From an uncultured Clostridia bacterium (lineage in GTDB: Bacteria; Bacillota_A; Clostridia; TANB77; CAG-508): DNA of 64,000 nt. Below are positions 51,604 through 61,437 of this stretch, in pieces; position 1 is the first letter of the stretch; each line of letters starts with the position of its first letter. The notes beneath the pieces are model-generated. The model was not told where the DNA came from and did not search any database. It worked only from the letters and a program-made list of their open reading frames with translations. The translations under genes were made by a program, and so were the position numbers. The DNA lies in the NCBI GenBank assembly GCA_947624725.1, contig CANQLP010000001.1:124001-188000 (forward strand), in the 5' to 3' direction.

Positions 51604-52029
51604 TTATTTACTCTCATATTCTTCAAGTAATTTTTGAAATTTCTTGCCATATTCTGGATAATGTTTATTAAGATTAATAGGTCTTAAATTATTATCTGTG
51701 AAGCAATGTTTTGTTTCTGCAGTAAGTACAGTTTTGCCTGTTTCCTTATTTATAACATCATAAATAACTGTAAGCCTAACTCCGTTATATTCTTTTACTT
51801 GTGGCTTAATTACAATTGTATCTGCAAATGTAACATGGGTTTTATATTCACATTTTACTCCAAGCACAGGAATCGTAGCTCCATTTTTCTCCCATTCTTC
51901 AAATGGCATACCAATTTCTCTAAGCCAAAGACACCTTGCTTCTTCTAGATATCTTATATAATTTGAATGATGTACAACTCCCATTTTATCTGTTTCATAA
52001 TAATTTATTTTTCTTTCAAATGAACTCAT
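51604..52029 (-). CDS. 4HBT-fold acyl-CoA thioesterase (YbgC/FadM type)
   Basis: 141-aa hot-dog thioesterase: YYETDKMGVVHHSNYIRYLE is the family signature with the catalytic Asp. Substrate unknown. Stop is 21 bp or so from the pncB region downstream order reversed; it lies between pncB and cysE on the same strand. An AAC GGA is read normally. Confidence 0.9.
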   Translation of the reverse strand: MSSFERKINYYETDKMGVVHHSNYIRYLEEARCLWLREIGMPFEEWEKNGATIPVLGVKCEYKTHVTFADTIVIKPQVKEYNGVRLTVIYDVINKETGKTVLTAETKHCFTDNNLRPINLNKHYPEYGKKFQKLLEEYESK

Positions 52030-52050
52030 ATTTTGACTTCCTTCCTATGT

Positions 52051-53474
52051 TTACCTTTCGTTTAGCATTTTGATTTTTAAATCATATAGTTTTTGTGATA
52101 AATCCACATAATATTTTTGTGGATTGTTCAATCTTTTTATCTCATCCCAAATTGTCTTTAAATCATTTTTTGAATATTCCACAATTTCCTCAAGCTTTGG
52201 AATGTTATATATAAGTTTTCCATTTTCGAATATTTTTACTTGTAATTCTTTTACCTCATAATTTGTAAGAGTTTTCTTTTTCCAAGTATTGTTTGGATCA
52301 AATATTTGATAACTTTCCTTTGGAACTTCTTCATCTTTAAGCATTATAACATCTGCCATTGCAAATCCTGTATCCTTAGAATAAAATCTACATACCTTTT
52401 TAAAACTTGGATTTGTTATTTTCTCTGCATTCTCACTTATCTTTATTTTTGGAATTATTTTGCCTTCTTTTTCAATTCCGACTAACTTATATACTCCTCC
52501 AAACACTGCATCAGATTTTGCTGTAATTAGATTTTCTCCTACACCAAATGAATCTATTTTTGCTCCTTGATTATTTAATGATGTAATCAAATATTCATCT
52601 AATGAATTTGTTGCACAGATTTTACAGTCAGGATATCCTGCATTATCTAAAATTTCTCTTACTTTCTTAGAAAGATATGCTAAATCTCCACTATCAAGTC
52701 TTACAGCAGCAGGCCTTATGCCTTTTGGTTTTAATACTTCATCAAATACTTTTATAGCATTTGGAAGTCCAGAATTTAATGTATTATATGTATCTATAAG
52801 TAATGTACAATTATTTGGATAAAGATTTGCATATGCCTTAAATGCCTCATATTCATTGTCAAAGCTTTGTACCCAGCTATGTGCCATTGTACCAGAAGCT
52901 GGTACATTAAACATTTTTGCAGTTAGTGTACAAGATGTTCCGAACTGCTCCACCAATAATTGCAGCTCTTGCTCCATAAATTGCTGAAGACACTCCATGT
53001 GCTCTTCTTGCTCCAAATTCCATAACTGGTCTTCCGACTAGCAGCTCTTACAATTCTTGCAGTTTTAGTTGCAATTAAACTTTGATGATTTAAAATAACT
53101 AAAATTGCTGTTTCTAATATTTGTGCTTCTATTGCAGGAGCTCTTATAGTTATTAATGGTTCATTTGGAAATACTACTGTTCCTTCAGGTATTGCCCAAA
53201 TATCTCCAGTAAACTTAAAGTTTCTCAAATATTCCAAATACTTATCTGAAAACATATTCTGTGATTTTAAATATTCTATATCTTCATCTTCAAATTTTAA
53301 ATTTTGCACATATTCTATAATCTGCTCCAATCCACAAACAATTGCATAGCCACCATGGTCTGGAACTTTTCTAAAAAATACATCAAAATATACTATGTCA
53401 TTTTTATTATTTTCAAAATAACCATTTGACATTGTAAATTCATAGAAATCTGCAAGCAATTCTAATTTATCCAT
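52051..53474 (-). CDS. pncB: Nicotinate phosphoribosyltransferase (two CGGA recodings)
   Basis: 473 aa; forms NaMN from nicotinate and PRPP in NAD salvage. LADFYEFTMSNGYFENNKND at the start, GTMAHSW (phosphorylatable His), AAVRLDSGDLAYLSKKVREI. The middle needs two recodings 94 bp apart: AGT-C-GGA at 53034-53036 (RAASGRPVMEFGARRAHG) and GTT-C-GGA at 52940-52942 (AIIGGAVGTSCTLTAKMF). Both glycines lie in conserved active-site segments. 1424 bp is 2 modulo 3. Next to nadE in the NAD pathway. Confidence 0.95.
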
Positions 53475-53508
53475 AACCTAAATTACCTCCTAAAAAAGCA
53501 AAGCATTT

Positions 53509-54286
53509 TTATTTTTTGTCCATTTCATAAAGACAATTTTTTCTATCAAATTTAAATACTGGTGCCATTTTTCTTTTATGCCTTGATGCTTTATATTTTT
53601 GTATTATTATTTTTTTAGCTCTTTCTTCTGTTTCACCAGTTTCTATCATTTCTTCAATTTGTTTATATGTTACACCTAATTTTTCTTCGTCTGTTTTTCC
53701 TCCTAATCCATCATTTGGAGCTTTTTTTAATACACTTTCTGGTACTCCTAAAAATCTTCCAATTTCAATTACTTCATTTGCTGTAAAATTTCCAATTGGA
53801 TTAAAATCGAAGCTATTATCTCCCCATTTTGTAGTATATCCGAACCATTGCTTCTGAAAGATTACCTGTTCCTATTACCAAAAATCCAAGTGATTGTGCA
53901 ACAGCATAAAGAGTTGTCATTCTCAAGCGTGGCTTAATATTAATTAATGCCTCATCACTTAAGCCATTACCACCAAATTCCTTACTTACATCATCTTTAA
54001 ACAATTTAAAGCTCTCTGTTAAGTCTATGGTTACTAAATTAACTCCAAATGTTTTGGCAACTTCTTTAGCATCTTCCATATCAGACATCACTGACTCACA
54101 TGGCATTGATATAGGTACAACCCTATTTTCTCCAAGTGCTCTTACAGCCATTGCAATTACTGTTGCTGAATCTTTTCCTCCACTATTTCCAACGACTACT
54201 CCTTTTGCTCCACTTCTTTCTACATAATTTCTAATCCAATTTATAGCATTCTCTGTTTGTTTTCTTAATTCTTCTCTATTTAACAT
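53509..54286 (-). CDS. nadE: NH3-dependent NAD synthetase (one CGGA recoding)
   Basis: 258-aa NadE, ammonia-type: VVVGNSGGKDSATVIAMAVR is the SGGxDS PPi loop. Reading GTT-C-GGA at 53840-53842 as Val-Gly gives GNLSEAMVGYTTKWGDNSFD, the conserved deamido-NAD-binding motif, and continues through NPIGNFTANEVIEIGRFLGV to a TAA at 53509. The zero frame stops at IYYKMGR. 778 bp is 1 modulo 3. GGGGT precedes ATG 54286. Upstream of pncB on the same strand. Confidence 0.95.
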
Positions 54287-54307
54287 CCTTTTTACCCCTT
54301 TATTAGA

Positions 54308-54347
54308 TAAAAAGCAAGCAATTAGTAAAACTAACCCCTGCTTTTTA
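54308..54347 (-). terminator. Probable terminator after the sortase gene
   Basis: AAAAAGCA...TGCTTTTT with an inner TTAG-TAAAA-CTAA; imperfect stem with A- and T-runs between the sortase stop and the nadE start. Confidence 0.55.
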
Positions 54348-54361
54348 TTTTATAATATATA

Positions 54362-55159
54362 TTACTCTTTTACTTTTTTAGCTACAACGGCAAATCTTCC
54401 ATTTTCTGTATGATATGCACAAGTAGATAAAGTTATTAATTGATCTCCATATGCTGCAGTTGTTCCTGTATCATACATAGCATCTCTTTTTGCATTACTT
54501 ACATATTCATTAAATGCTGCTTCGTTTTCTGCATTTACAAAATAGTAATATCTAAATACATTCTTCTCAGATTTATAATATACTCTTGAACGAAATGCCG
54601 AAATAACTTCATATTCTACATCTTCAGTTAATGTTGTAAACTTAATTCTTTTATGTCCTTGATAGAAATCTTCTTTTTCATATTTCATTAAATCTTCAAA
54701 CATTGCACCATTTAAGTTTCTGTGTCCATATATTAAGAAATTTTCACTAGGCTTATCTAAGTCTACATCTTTATCTAGATAGATTGAACCTCTTGCTGAA
54801 TATTCTCCTTTGTAGTTATGGTCTAGATAGAAATCATTGTCAGTTCCTTTTACAACTGGATAACTAACATTAGTATCTGGTATCTCTATCCATGCTACTA
54901 CATCAGGATATTGACTATGAAGTTCTTCCAATTTTACCATTCTTTCTGTTTTTTCATCTTCTTTAGGTTCTTCTTCTGTATCAGTCATATATTCTGCTAA
55001 AGAATCATAGTCATTTTTCTCTTTATGGTCTATATAATATTTTACCCCTAAATATACTGCTGTTCCTACTACAACTAAAGCTAATAAAATTATAATGATA
55101 TTTCTAATTATTTTTTTCTTGTTACTATTTGAACTTCTTTCACTTTTTTCTCGTCTCAT
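54362..55159 (-). CDS. Class B sortase
   Basis: 265 aa: basic start, membrane helix (about 18-40), acidic linker, sortase domain with WIEIPDTNVSYPVVKGTDND, FLIYGHRNLNG (His) and LITLSTCAYHTENGRFAVVA (Cys and Arg). A transpeptidase that attaches surface proteins to the wall. No sorting-signal substrate is visible next to it. The TCG GCA out-of-phase CGG is read normally. Confidence 0.92.
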   Translation of the reverse strand: MRREKSERSSNSNKKKIIRNIIIILLALVVVGTAVYLGVKYYIDHKEKNDYDSLAEYMTDTEEEPKEDEKTERMVKLEELHSQYPDVVAWIEIPDTNVSYPVVKGTDNDFYLDHNYKGEYSARGSIYLDKDVDLDKPSENFLIYGHRNLNGAMFEDLMKYEKEDFYQGHKRIKFTTLTEDVEYEVISAFRSRVYYKSEKNVFRYYYFVNAENEAAFNEYVSNAKRDAMYDTGTTAAYGDQLITLSTCAYHTENGRFAVVAKKVKE

Positions 55160-55248
55160 TATGATTCTCCTTTATTTTTATATTCTTATTATGTACAGAA
55201 ATAATATTATCATAAATAAATATAAAATACAATATAATTTTTAATTTT

Positions 55249-56313
55249 TTACATTAAAATTTTTCCACCTCCAAGGACAATATCACCTAAGTAAAATACT
55301 GCAGACTGTCCTGGAGTTATTGCTCTTTGTGGTTCTTCAAATACAACCTTTATTCTTTTTTTGTCTTCTTCTGCAAATATTTTTGCTTTTGCACAATTTG
55401 CAGAATATCTTGTTTTTACCGTTACTTCCATTGGCTCTTTTATCTCATCATATAATAATAAATTAATGTCTGTAACTTCAATTTCCTTTTTATAAAGCTC
55501 TTTTTCTTCTCCTACTATAACCTCATTCTTCTCTTTATTAAATCCTAAAACAAATAATGGAACTTTATATGAGATTTTTAAGCCTTTCCTTTGTCCAATA
55601 GTGTAGTTATATAAGCCTGTATGCTTTCCTAATACTTCTCCTTTAGAATTTACAATATTTCCTTCCTTTGGAGATAAATTAGAATTTTCTTCTAAAAACC
55701 TTTGATAATTTCCGATCTGGAATAAAACATATATCTTCACTATCTGGCTTATTTGCAACTTTTAAATCATTTTCCCTTGCAATTTCTCTAATTTCATCTT
55801 TGCTTTTAAAATCACCTAAAGGAAATAAAACATTTCCAATTATATCTTTTGGAATATTCCACAAAACATAACTTTGATCTTTTCTTCCAGCATTTGACTT
55901 TTTAAGAATCCATCTTCCATATTCTTTACTGTATTCAGTTTTTGCATAGTGTCCGGTTGCAATATACTTACAACCGGAGCTCCTTTGCTTTTTCATACAT
56001 AATTCCAAATTTCATATATCTATTGCATTCAATACATGGATTCGGCGTTTTGCAATTTGAATAACTATTTATAAAATCATCTATTACATTCTTTTTAAAT
56101 TCTTCTTTGTAATCATGCGTAAAGTGAGGAATACCTAAAGCTTTGCATACATTTTTAGCGTCAATGTAAGTGTTCATATTACAACAGCTACTTCCTGCAA
56201 AAAGCTCAAGTGTTGTTCCTATTACATCATAGCCTTGTTTCTTTAATAAAAGTGCTGAAACACTACTATCTACTCCTCCACTCATTCCGTAATAATACCT
56301 TTTTATTCTCCAA
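55249..56313 (-). CDS. mnmA: tRNA-specific 2-thiouridylase MnmA (three recodings)
   Basis: Thiolates U34 of Lys, Glu and Gln tRNAs using sulfur from a desulfurase (sufS is nearby). About 353 aa. Recoding sites: TTA-C-GGA at 56287-56289 (KKVLLGMSGGVDSSVSA, ATP PPi loop), CTC-C-GGT at 55974-55976 (AKELGCKYIATGHYAKTE), GAT-C-GGA at 55712-55714 (DICFIPDGNYQRFLEE). A genuine ACC GGA 20 bp from the second site is read normally. Start is TTG 56313 with AAAAGGAG upstream. 1065 bp is 0 modulo 3, as three shifts require. Last gene of the suf run. Confidence 0.95.
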
Positions 56314-56344
56314 CTTATTTCTCCTTTTATAAGATATAAACTTC

Positions 56345-56795
56345 TTAAATTTTTTCTAATATATTCTCCATAGTATGCCAAGCAAGAAGTGCACATTTTA
56401 CCCTAGCTGGCATATTAGAAACATTCTTAAAAGCAATAGCATCTTCTAATATTTTTAAATTTTCTTCATTTGTTTCTTCCCTTTTTATCATAGCAATAAA
56501 AGTTTTAACAATCTTTCTTGCCTCATCTAAAGTTTTTCCTCTTAAAGTATCTATCATAATAGATGTAGAGGCTTGAGAGACTGCACAGCCGTGACCGAGT
56601 AAATCCCATATCTTCAATAATATTTCCATTCAATTTAAGCTCTAATGTTATTTCATCACCACAATTTGGATTATGTCCTAATTCTCTATAATCTGCATCC
56701 TTCAAGACCTTTTTATTATATGAATTCATACTGTGTTCCATAATTAAGTCATTATATATATCGTATCCATTCATTTTTTCATCCATTCCTTCCAT
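56345..56795 (-). CDS. sufU: SufU/IscU-like Fe-S scaffold or sulfur transfer protein (one CGGT recoding)
   Basis: 149 aa; NPNCGDEITLELKLNGN (first Cys), then FTGHGCAVSQASTSIM (second Cys) and MPARVKCALLAWHTME (third Cys), the zinc/Fe-S ligands of SufU, which passes sulfur from SufS. Reading ACT-C-GGT at 56595-56597 as Thr-Gly restores the invariant GHGC motif. 451 bp is 1 modulo 3. Several ATGs near the start; MNGYDIYNDL at 56774 has GGAAGGA at reasonable spacing and may be the true start. Confidence 0.93.
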
Positions 56796-56810
56796 ATTTT
56801 TTTTAATTTG

Positions 56811-56931
56811 CTCGGAAAAGAATTAGTATAGTACAAGGCAGGCGAGGCAAAATTTCTTGAGATAGACCTAGTGGTCATCGAAAAAATTTTGTCCGAAGCC
56901 TAACGCAGTAATATGCTAATTCTTTTTCGAG
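56811..56931. repeat. Second palindromic element between sufS and sufU
   Basis: 19-bp imperfect inverted repeats (56811-56829 and 56913-56931, CTCGGAAAAGAATTAGTAT with two G-to-A-type mismatches) enclose a hairpin: GATAGACC-TAGT-GGTCATC at the tip, then AAATTT/AATTTT and GGC/GCC pairs. The sufS stop codon lies inside the right arm, so the last sufS residues (DSKKN) may derive from it. Different in sequence from the 6419 element, similar in size and layout. Confidence 0.7.
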
Positions 56932-58143
56932 TCTAAGTAGTTCTTAAACATATTATATGCCTTATCTAACGAACTTGTTAGCCTATCCACATCTTCTTTG
57001 GTATTATAAAAATAGAAACTTGCACGACATGTAGAGTCTATTCCCAAATATCTCATCAAAGGTTGTGCACAATGATTTCCGAGACCTTATGCAAACTCCA
57101 TCTGCATCTAAAATGCTTGCAATATCATGTGGATGAACTCCTTTTATATTAAATGAAATAACACTTGAATGATTTTCTTTATTTTTTGTCATATATAAAT
57201 TTAAGTAATCTAATTTTGATAATTCTTCTCTTGCATATTCTAAGACATCATTTTCTAATTCTTGTATTTTATCATATCCTAAATTTTCTATATAGTCAAT
57301 TGCAGCTCCAAGACCTACAACTCCTCCAACATTTTGTGTACCTGCTTCAAACTTATTTGGAAGTGGAGCAAATGTTGTGTCTTGTTCATGTACATATTCT
57401 ATCATATCTCCACCCATAAGGAAAGGCTCCATCTTATTTAAAAGTTCTTTCTTTCCATATAAAACACCTATTCCAAGTGGAGATAACATTTTATGTCCTG
57501 AAAATATTAAAAAATCTGCATCTAAATCTTGCACATCTATTTTCATGTGAGGTATACTCTGTGCTGCATCAACAATTACAATCGCACCTTTTTTATGTGC
57601 ATATTTTATAATCTTTTTTACATCATTTATTGTACCTAAAACATTTGATACATGTGTAATTGCAACAATTTTTGTTCTATCTGTAATTGTTTTTTCTATT
57701 TCTCCTGAAGGTATTTCAAAATTACTATCAATATACATATATTTAAGCTTCGCTCCTGTTAATTTACATACCTTTTGCCAAGGAACTAAATTAGAATGAT
57801 GCTCCATAATAGAAATTGCAATTTCGTCATTTTCCTTTAAATTATTCATTCCATATGAATATGCAATTAAATTTAAACTTTCAGTTGCATTTTTTGAAAA
57901 TATAATTTCTTCTGGATGCTTTGCATTAATAAAATTTGCAATCTTTTCACGAGTTTTTTCATACATCTCAGTTGCTTCAATGCTTAAAGAATATGCACCT
58001 CTGTGTGGATTTGCATTGTAATTTTCATAAAACTCTTTTACTTTATCTATTACTATTTTAGGTTTTTGAGTCGTAGCTCCACTATCTAAATATGCAATAT
58101 CTCTATTTGCAAGTATCGGAAAATCCTTTCTTATATCTTCCAT
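56916..58143 (-). CDS. sufS: Cysteine desulfurase SufS (one CGGA recoding)
   Basis: PLP enzyme taking sulfur from cysteine for Fe-S clusters, 408 aa: [53 protein letters not shown] (PLP Lys). Reading TCT-C-GGA at 57079-57081 as Ser-Gly gives [18 protein letters not shown] with the catalytic Cys, which is lost in the zero frame. 1228 bp is 1 modulo 3. The 3' end overlaps the palindromic element. Confidence 0.95.
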
Positions 58144-58159
58144 AAAATAAATCTCTCCT

Positions 58160-59217
58160 TTAATCTAATCTTTTATCAATCTCCTCTAAAATTTCAGTTT
58201 TTAAAGTTTCATCAAATATTTTTTCTATCACTTTATTGAATTTTGCTCTAACTAATAATTTCATACTATCCTTTTTACTAAATCCTCTACTCATAATATA
58301 AAATAATTCTTTATCTCCGGATTTTTCCACTTGCTGTACTATGATTTCCTTCTACATCTTCTTCGCTACAAAGAAGCATTGGAAGTGAAATGGATTTTGC
58401 CTTATCTGATAAAAGCATACAAAATTCATTTTCATCTCCTTTTGCTTTTTTGCATCCTCTCCTAAAATCGATTGTACCTTTAAAATGTTTCTTAGCATTA
58501 TCCTTTAAAGCACCTTGTACCTCTATTTCTATATTAGTTTTTTCTCCGATTAAGCCTACCTATATAATTCAAATCAAAAGTTTGTGTTTCTTTTCCTAAA
58601 TAAATTCCATATATTTTATTTTTGGCTGATTCTCCCTTTAAGTTTGAATAATAATTTGTAATGCTATTTTCTCCACCAAAATCTACGCTTGTAAATGTGA
58701 TATTTGCATTTTCTTCAATTTCAAATTCAAAGCTAACCAAATTTGTAGATTTTATATTTAGTAAATTAATATAATTTATGTTTATATTAGAATTTTTCTT
58801 TGCCTTTATGCGAATTACTGCATTACAATATCCAGCTAATTCTTCTTCTTGAGAATTATATTTTAGTATTACATTTGCCTTTGTATTTTCTTCTGCAATA
58901 ATTTCTACATTTTGTATCAAAGATAAATTATCCTCATCAAATTCTGCTTTTATCTCAATAGGCTCTGTGATTTTTTTCTCTATAATTAATTTTTCCATAT
59001 TATTTGCATTCTGTTTTACTTCTTCTAACTTTTGAGGAGCTATCCCATACTCTAAAGTAAAATCACTTATAGATTCTTCTACTCTAACTCCTTCAGGTAA
59101 AAGTGTATAAACATTATCAAATTCTTGAAATTTTTTAGAAATTGTATCTTCTTCTAATATTATATTATTTATTCCAAAATTTTTTGCAGTTCTGACAGGC
59201 GTATTGTTTAGTTCCAT
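58160..59217 (-). CDS. sufD: Fe-S assembly protein SufD (two CGGA recodings)
   Basis: 351-aa SufBD-family protein, beta-helical, forming SufBC2D. Recodings: AAT-C-GGA at 58546-58548 (YIGRLNGEKTNIEIEVQGAL) and ATC-C-GGA at 58317-58319 (STASGKIGDKELFYIMSRGF, the conserved C-terminal motif). 1058 bp is 2 modulo 3, as two shifts require. Position between sufB and sufS is standard. In the zero frame the last third, including the SufC-contacting helix region, would be lost. Confidence 0.92.
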
Positions 59218-59253
59218 CTATATACCTCCTATTCGCTTTGTGCTTTACACTTC

Positions 59254-60654
59254 CTATCCTATACTTCCCTCAAGTTCAAGTCCAATCAAATTATTCATCT
59301 CTGCTGCATATTCAACAGGAAGTTCCTTTGATACTGGATATGCAAATCCTCTTACTATCATAGCTTTTGCATCTTCTTCTGAAAGTCCACGACTCATCAA
59401 ATAAAAAATTGTTTTATCACTAATCTTTCCAATTTTCGCTTCATGAGAAAATTCAACATCATCAGTTCTTATATCATTTGTAGGTATTGTATCAGATATA
59501 GAAATATCATCTAACATAAGTGATTCACAAGAAACTGATGCTTTAGAGCCTACACCATTTTCATTTATTCTAACATATGATCTATAAGTGCATTTTCCTC
59601 CATTTTTTGAAATAGATTTTGCATTAACAACACTTGAAGTATTTTTTGCATTATGAACAACTTTAAAGCCATTATCCAAATTTTGACCTTTGCCTGCAAA
59701 TGAAATACCAGTAAACTCTGTCTTTGCATTTTCTCCATTTAGAATACTCATTGGATAAAGCATAGAGATTTTTGATCCAAATGAACCTGATACCCATTCC
59801 ATCTTTGCATTTTTTCCTACTATTGCTTTTTTAGTATTAAGATTTAACATATTTTTAGACCAATTCTCTATTGTAGAATATCTTAAATAACTATTGTCTC
59901 TAACATATAACTCAACACATCCTGCGTGCAAGTTAACCTTATTATATTTTGGTGCAGAACAGCCTTCTATAAAATGAAGACTAGCTCCTTCATCTACAAT
60001 AATTAAGGTGTGTTCAAATTGTCCTGATTCTGGAGAATTTAATCTAAAATATGATTGCAAAGGTATTTCTACATTAACTCCCTTTGGTACATACACAAAA
60101 GATCCTCCTGACCAAACTGCTCCATGAAGTGCAACAAATTTATGGTCATTTACCGGCACACATTTCATAAAATGTGCCTTTACCAAGTCAGGATATTCTC
60201 TTACTGCAGTTTCCATGTCTGTATATATAACTCCCTGTTCCATTAGCTCCTTTTTCATACTGTGATATACAACTTCAGAATCATATTGTGCCCCAACTCC
60301 TGCTAAAGATGCTTTTTCTGCTTCTGGAATACCTAGTTTATCAAATGTATTTTTTATATCTTCTGGAACATCCTCCCATGAAGAATTAAGTTTTGATTTT
60401 GGTCTTACATATGTTGCAATATTATTCATGTCTAATTCTGATAGGTCTGGTCCCCAAGTTGGCATTTCTAGCTCATTATATACATCTAATGCCTTATGCC
60501 TAAAATCTCTCATCCACTCTGGGTCTTGTTTTTGACTAGATATTTCATCAATTATTTCATGAGTTAGACCTTTTTTTATTTTAAAATCATATTCATCTTT
60601 ATTTTTAAAATCATAGATATTTCTATTTATTTCATCAATATTTGACTTATTCAT
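59254..60654 (-). CDS. sufB: Fe-S assembly scaffold SufB
   Basis: 466-aa SufB: IGKISDKTIFYLMSRGLSEE, GSFVYVPKGVNVEIPLQSYF, HFIEGCSAPKYNKVNLHAGC and SYVRINENGVGSKASVSCES are family motifs. Scaffold on which clusters are built with SufC and SufD. Uninterrupted: no recoding site in 1.4 kb, although glycine is frequent. Between sufC and sufD. Confidence 0.97.
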   Translation of the reverse strand: MNKSNIDEINRNIYDFKNKDEYDFKIKKGLTHEIIDEISSQKQDPEWMRDFRHKALDVYNELEMPTWGPDLSELDMNNIATYVRPKSKLNSSWEDVPEDIKNTFDKLGIPEAEKASLAGVGAQYDSEVVYHSMKKELMEQGVIYTDMETAVREYPDLVKAHFMKCVPVNDHKFVALHGAVWSGGSFVYVPKGVNVEIPLQSYFRLNSPESGQFEHTLIIVDEGASLHFIEGCSAPKYNKVNLHAGCVELYVRDNSYLRYSTIENWSKNMLNLNTKKAIVGKNAKMEWVSGSFGSKISMLYPMSILNGENAKTEFTGISFAGKGQNLDNGFKVVHNAKNTSSVVNAKSISKNGGKCTYRSYVRINENGVGSKASVSCESLMLDDISISDTIPTNDIRTDDVEFSHEAKIGKISDKTIFYLMSRGLSEEDAKAMIVRGFAYPVSKELPVEYAAEMNNLIGLELEGSIG

Positions 60655-60689
60655 TATCTATATCCTTTCTTAACTTCAAAAAGATTCGA

Positions 60690-61437
60690 TTATTTTTGCA
60701 ATTTATATTCTCCATAGCCATTTTCTTCAATGTGTTTTGCAAGTTCACTATCTCCTGTTTTTACAATCTTGCCATCTACTAAAATATGCACATAGTCCAC
60801 ATCTAAACTATGCAAAATCTTTGTATTATGGGTTATAATTAAAACACTGTTTTCTTTATTCTTGAACATCTCAATTCCTTTAGATACTGTTTTTATTGCA
60901 TCTACATCTAACCCTGAATCTGTTTCATCAAGTATTGCAAGTTTTGGATTTAAGACAAGCATTTGGAGAATCTCATTTTTCTTCTTTTCTCCTCCTGAAA
61001 AGCCAACATTTAAGCTTCTTTCCAAATTTTTAGGATTCATATTTAATTCTTCCATGTATTTATTTAGTTCGTCCATAAAAGCAAACATTTTTACAGGCTT
61101 TCCTGTAACTTTACTTTTAGCATACTTTAAAAAATTTGTAACCGTTATTCCTGGAATCTCTTCTGGAAGTTGGAAAGACATAAAAACTCCTTTTCTTGCA
61201 ATCTCATCTGTTTTTAGATTTGTTATATCTTCTCCTTCAAAAAAGATACTTCCTGCTTGTTTTTTATATAGTGGATTATTAAAAATTGCATTTGCTGTTG
61301 TTGTCTTACCGAGAACCATTTGGTCCCATTATTACATGTATTTCGCCTTTTTTAATCTTTAAATTAATTCCTTTTAATATTTCTTTATTCTCTGCATTTA
61401 CATATAAATCTTTAATCTCTAACAAATTATCACTCAT
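60690..61437 (-). CDS. sufC: Fe-S assembly ATPase SufC (one CGGT recoding)
   Basis: ABC-type ATPase, 248 aa. [20 protein letters not shown] (Walker A) is restored by reading TCT-C-GGT at 61309-61311 as Ser-Gly; the signature [15 protein letters not shown] and Walker [15 protein letters not shown] follow. Start ATG 61437 overlaps the dtxR-like stop (ATGA). 748 bp is 1 modulo 3. Without recoding only the first 43 residues would be made, and the Fe-S pathway would fail. Confidence 0.96.
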
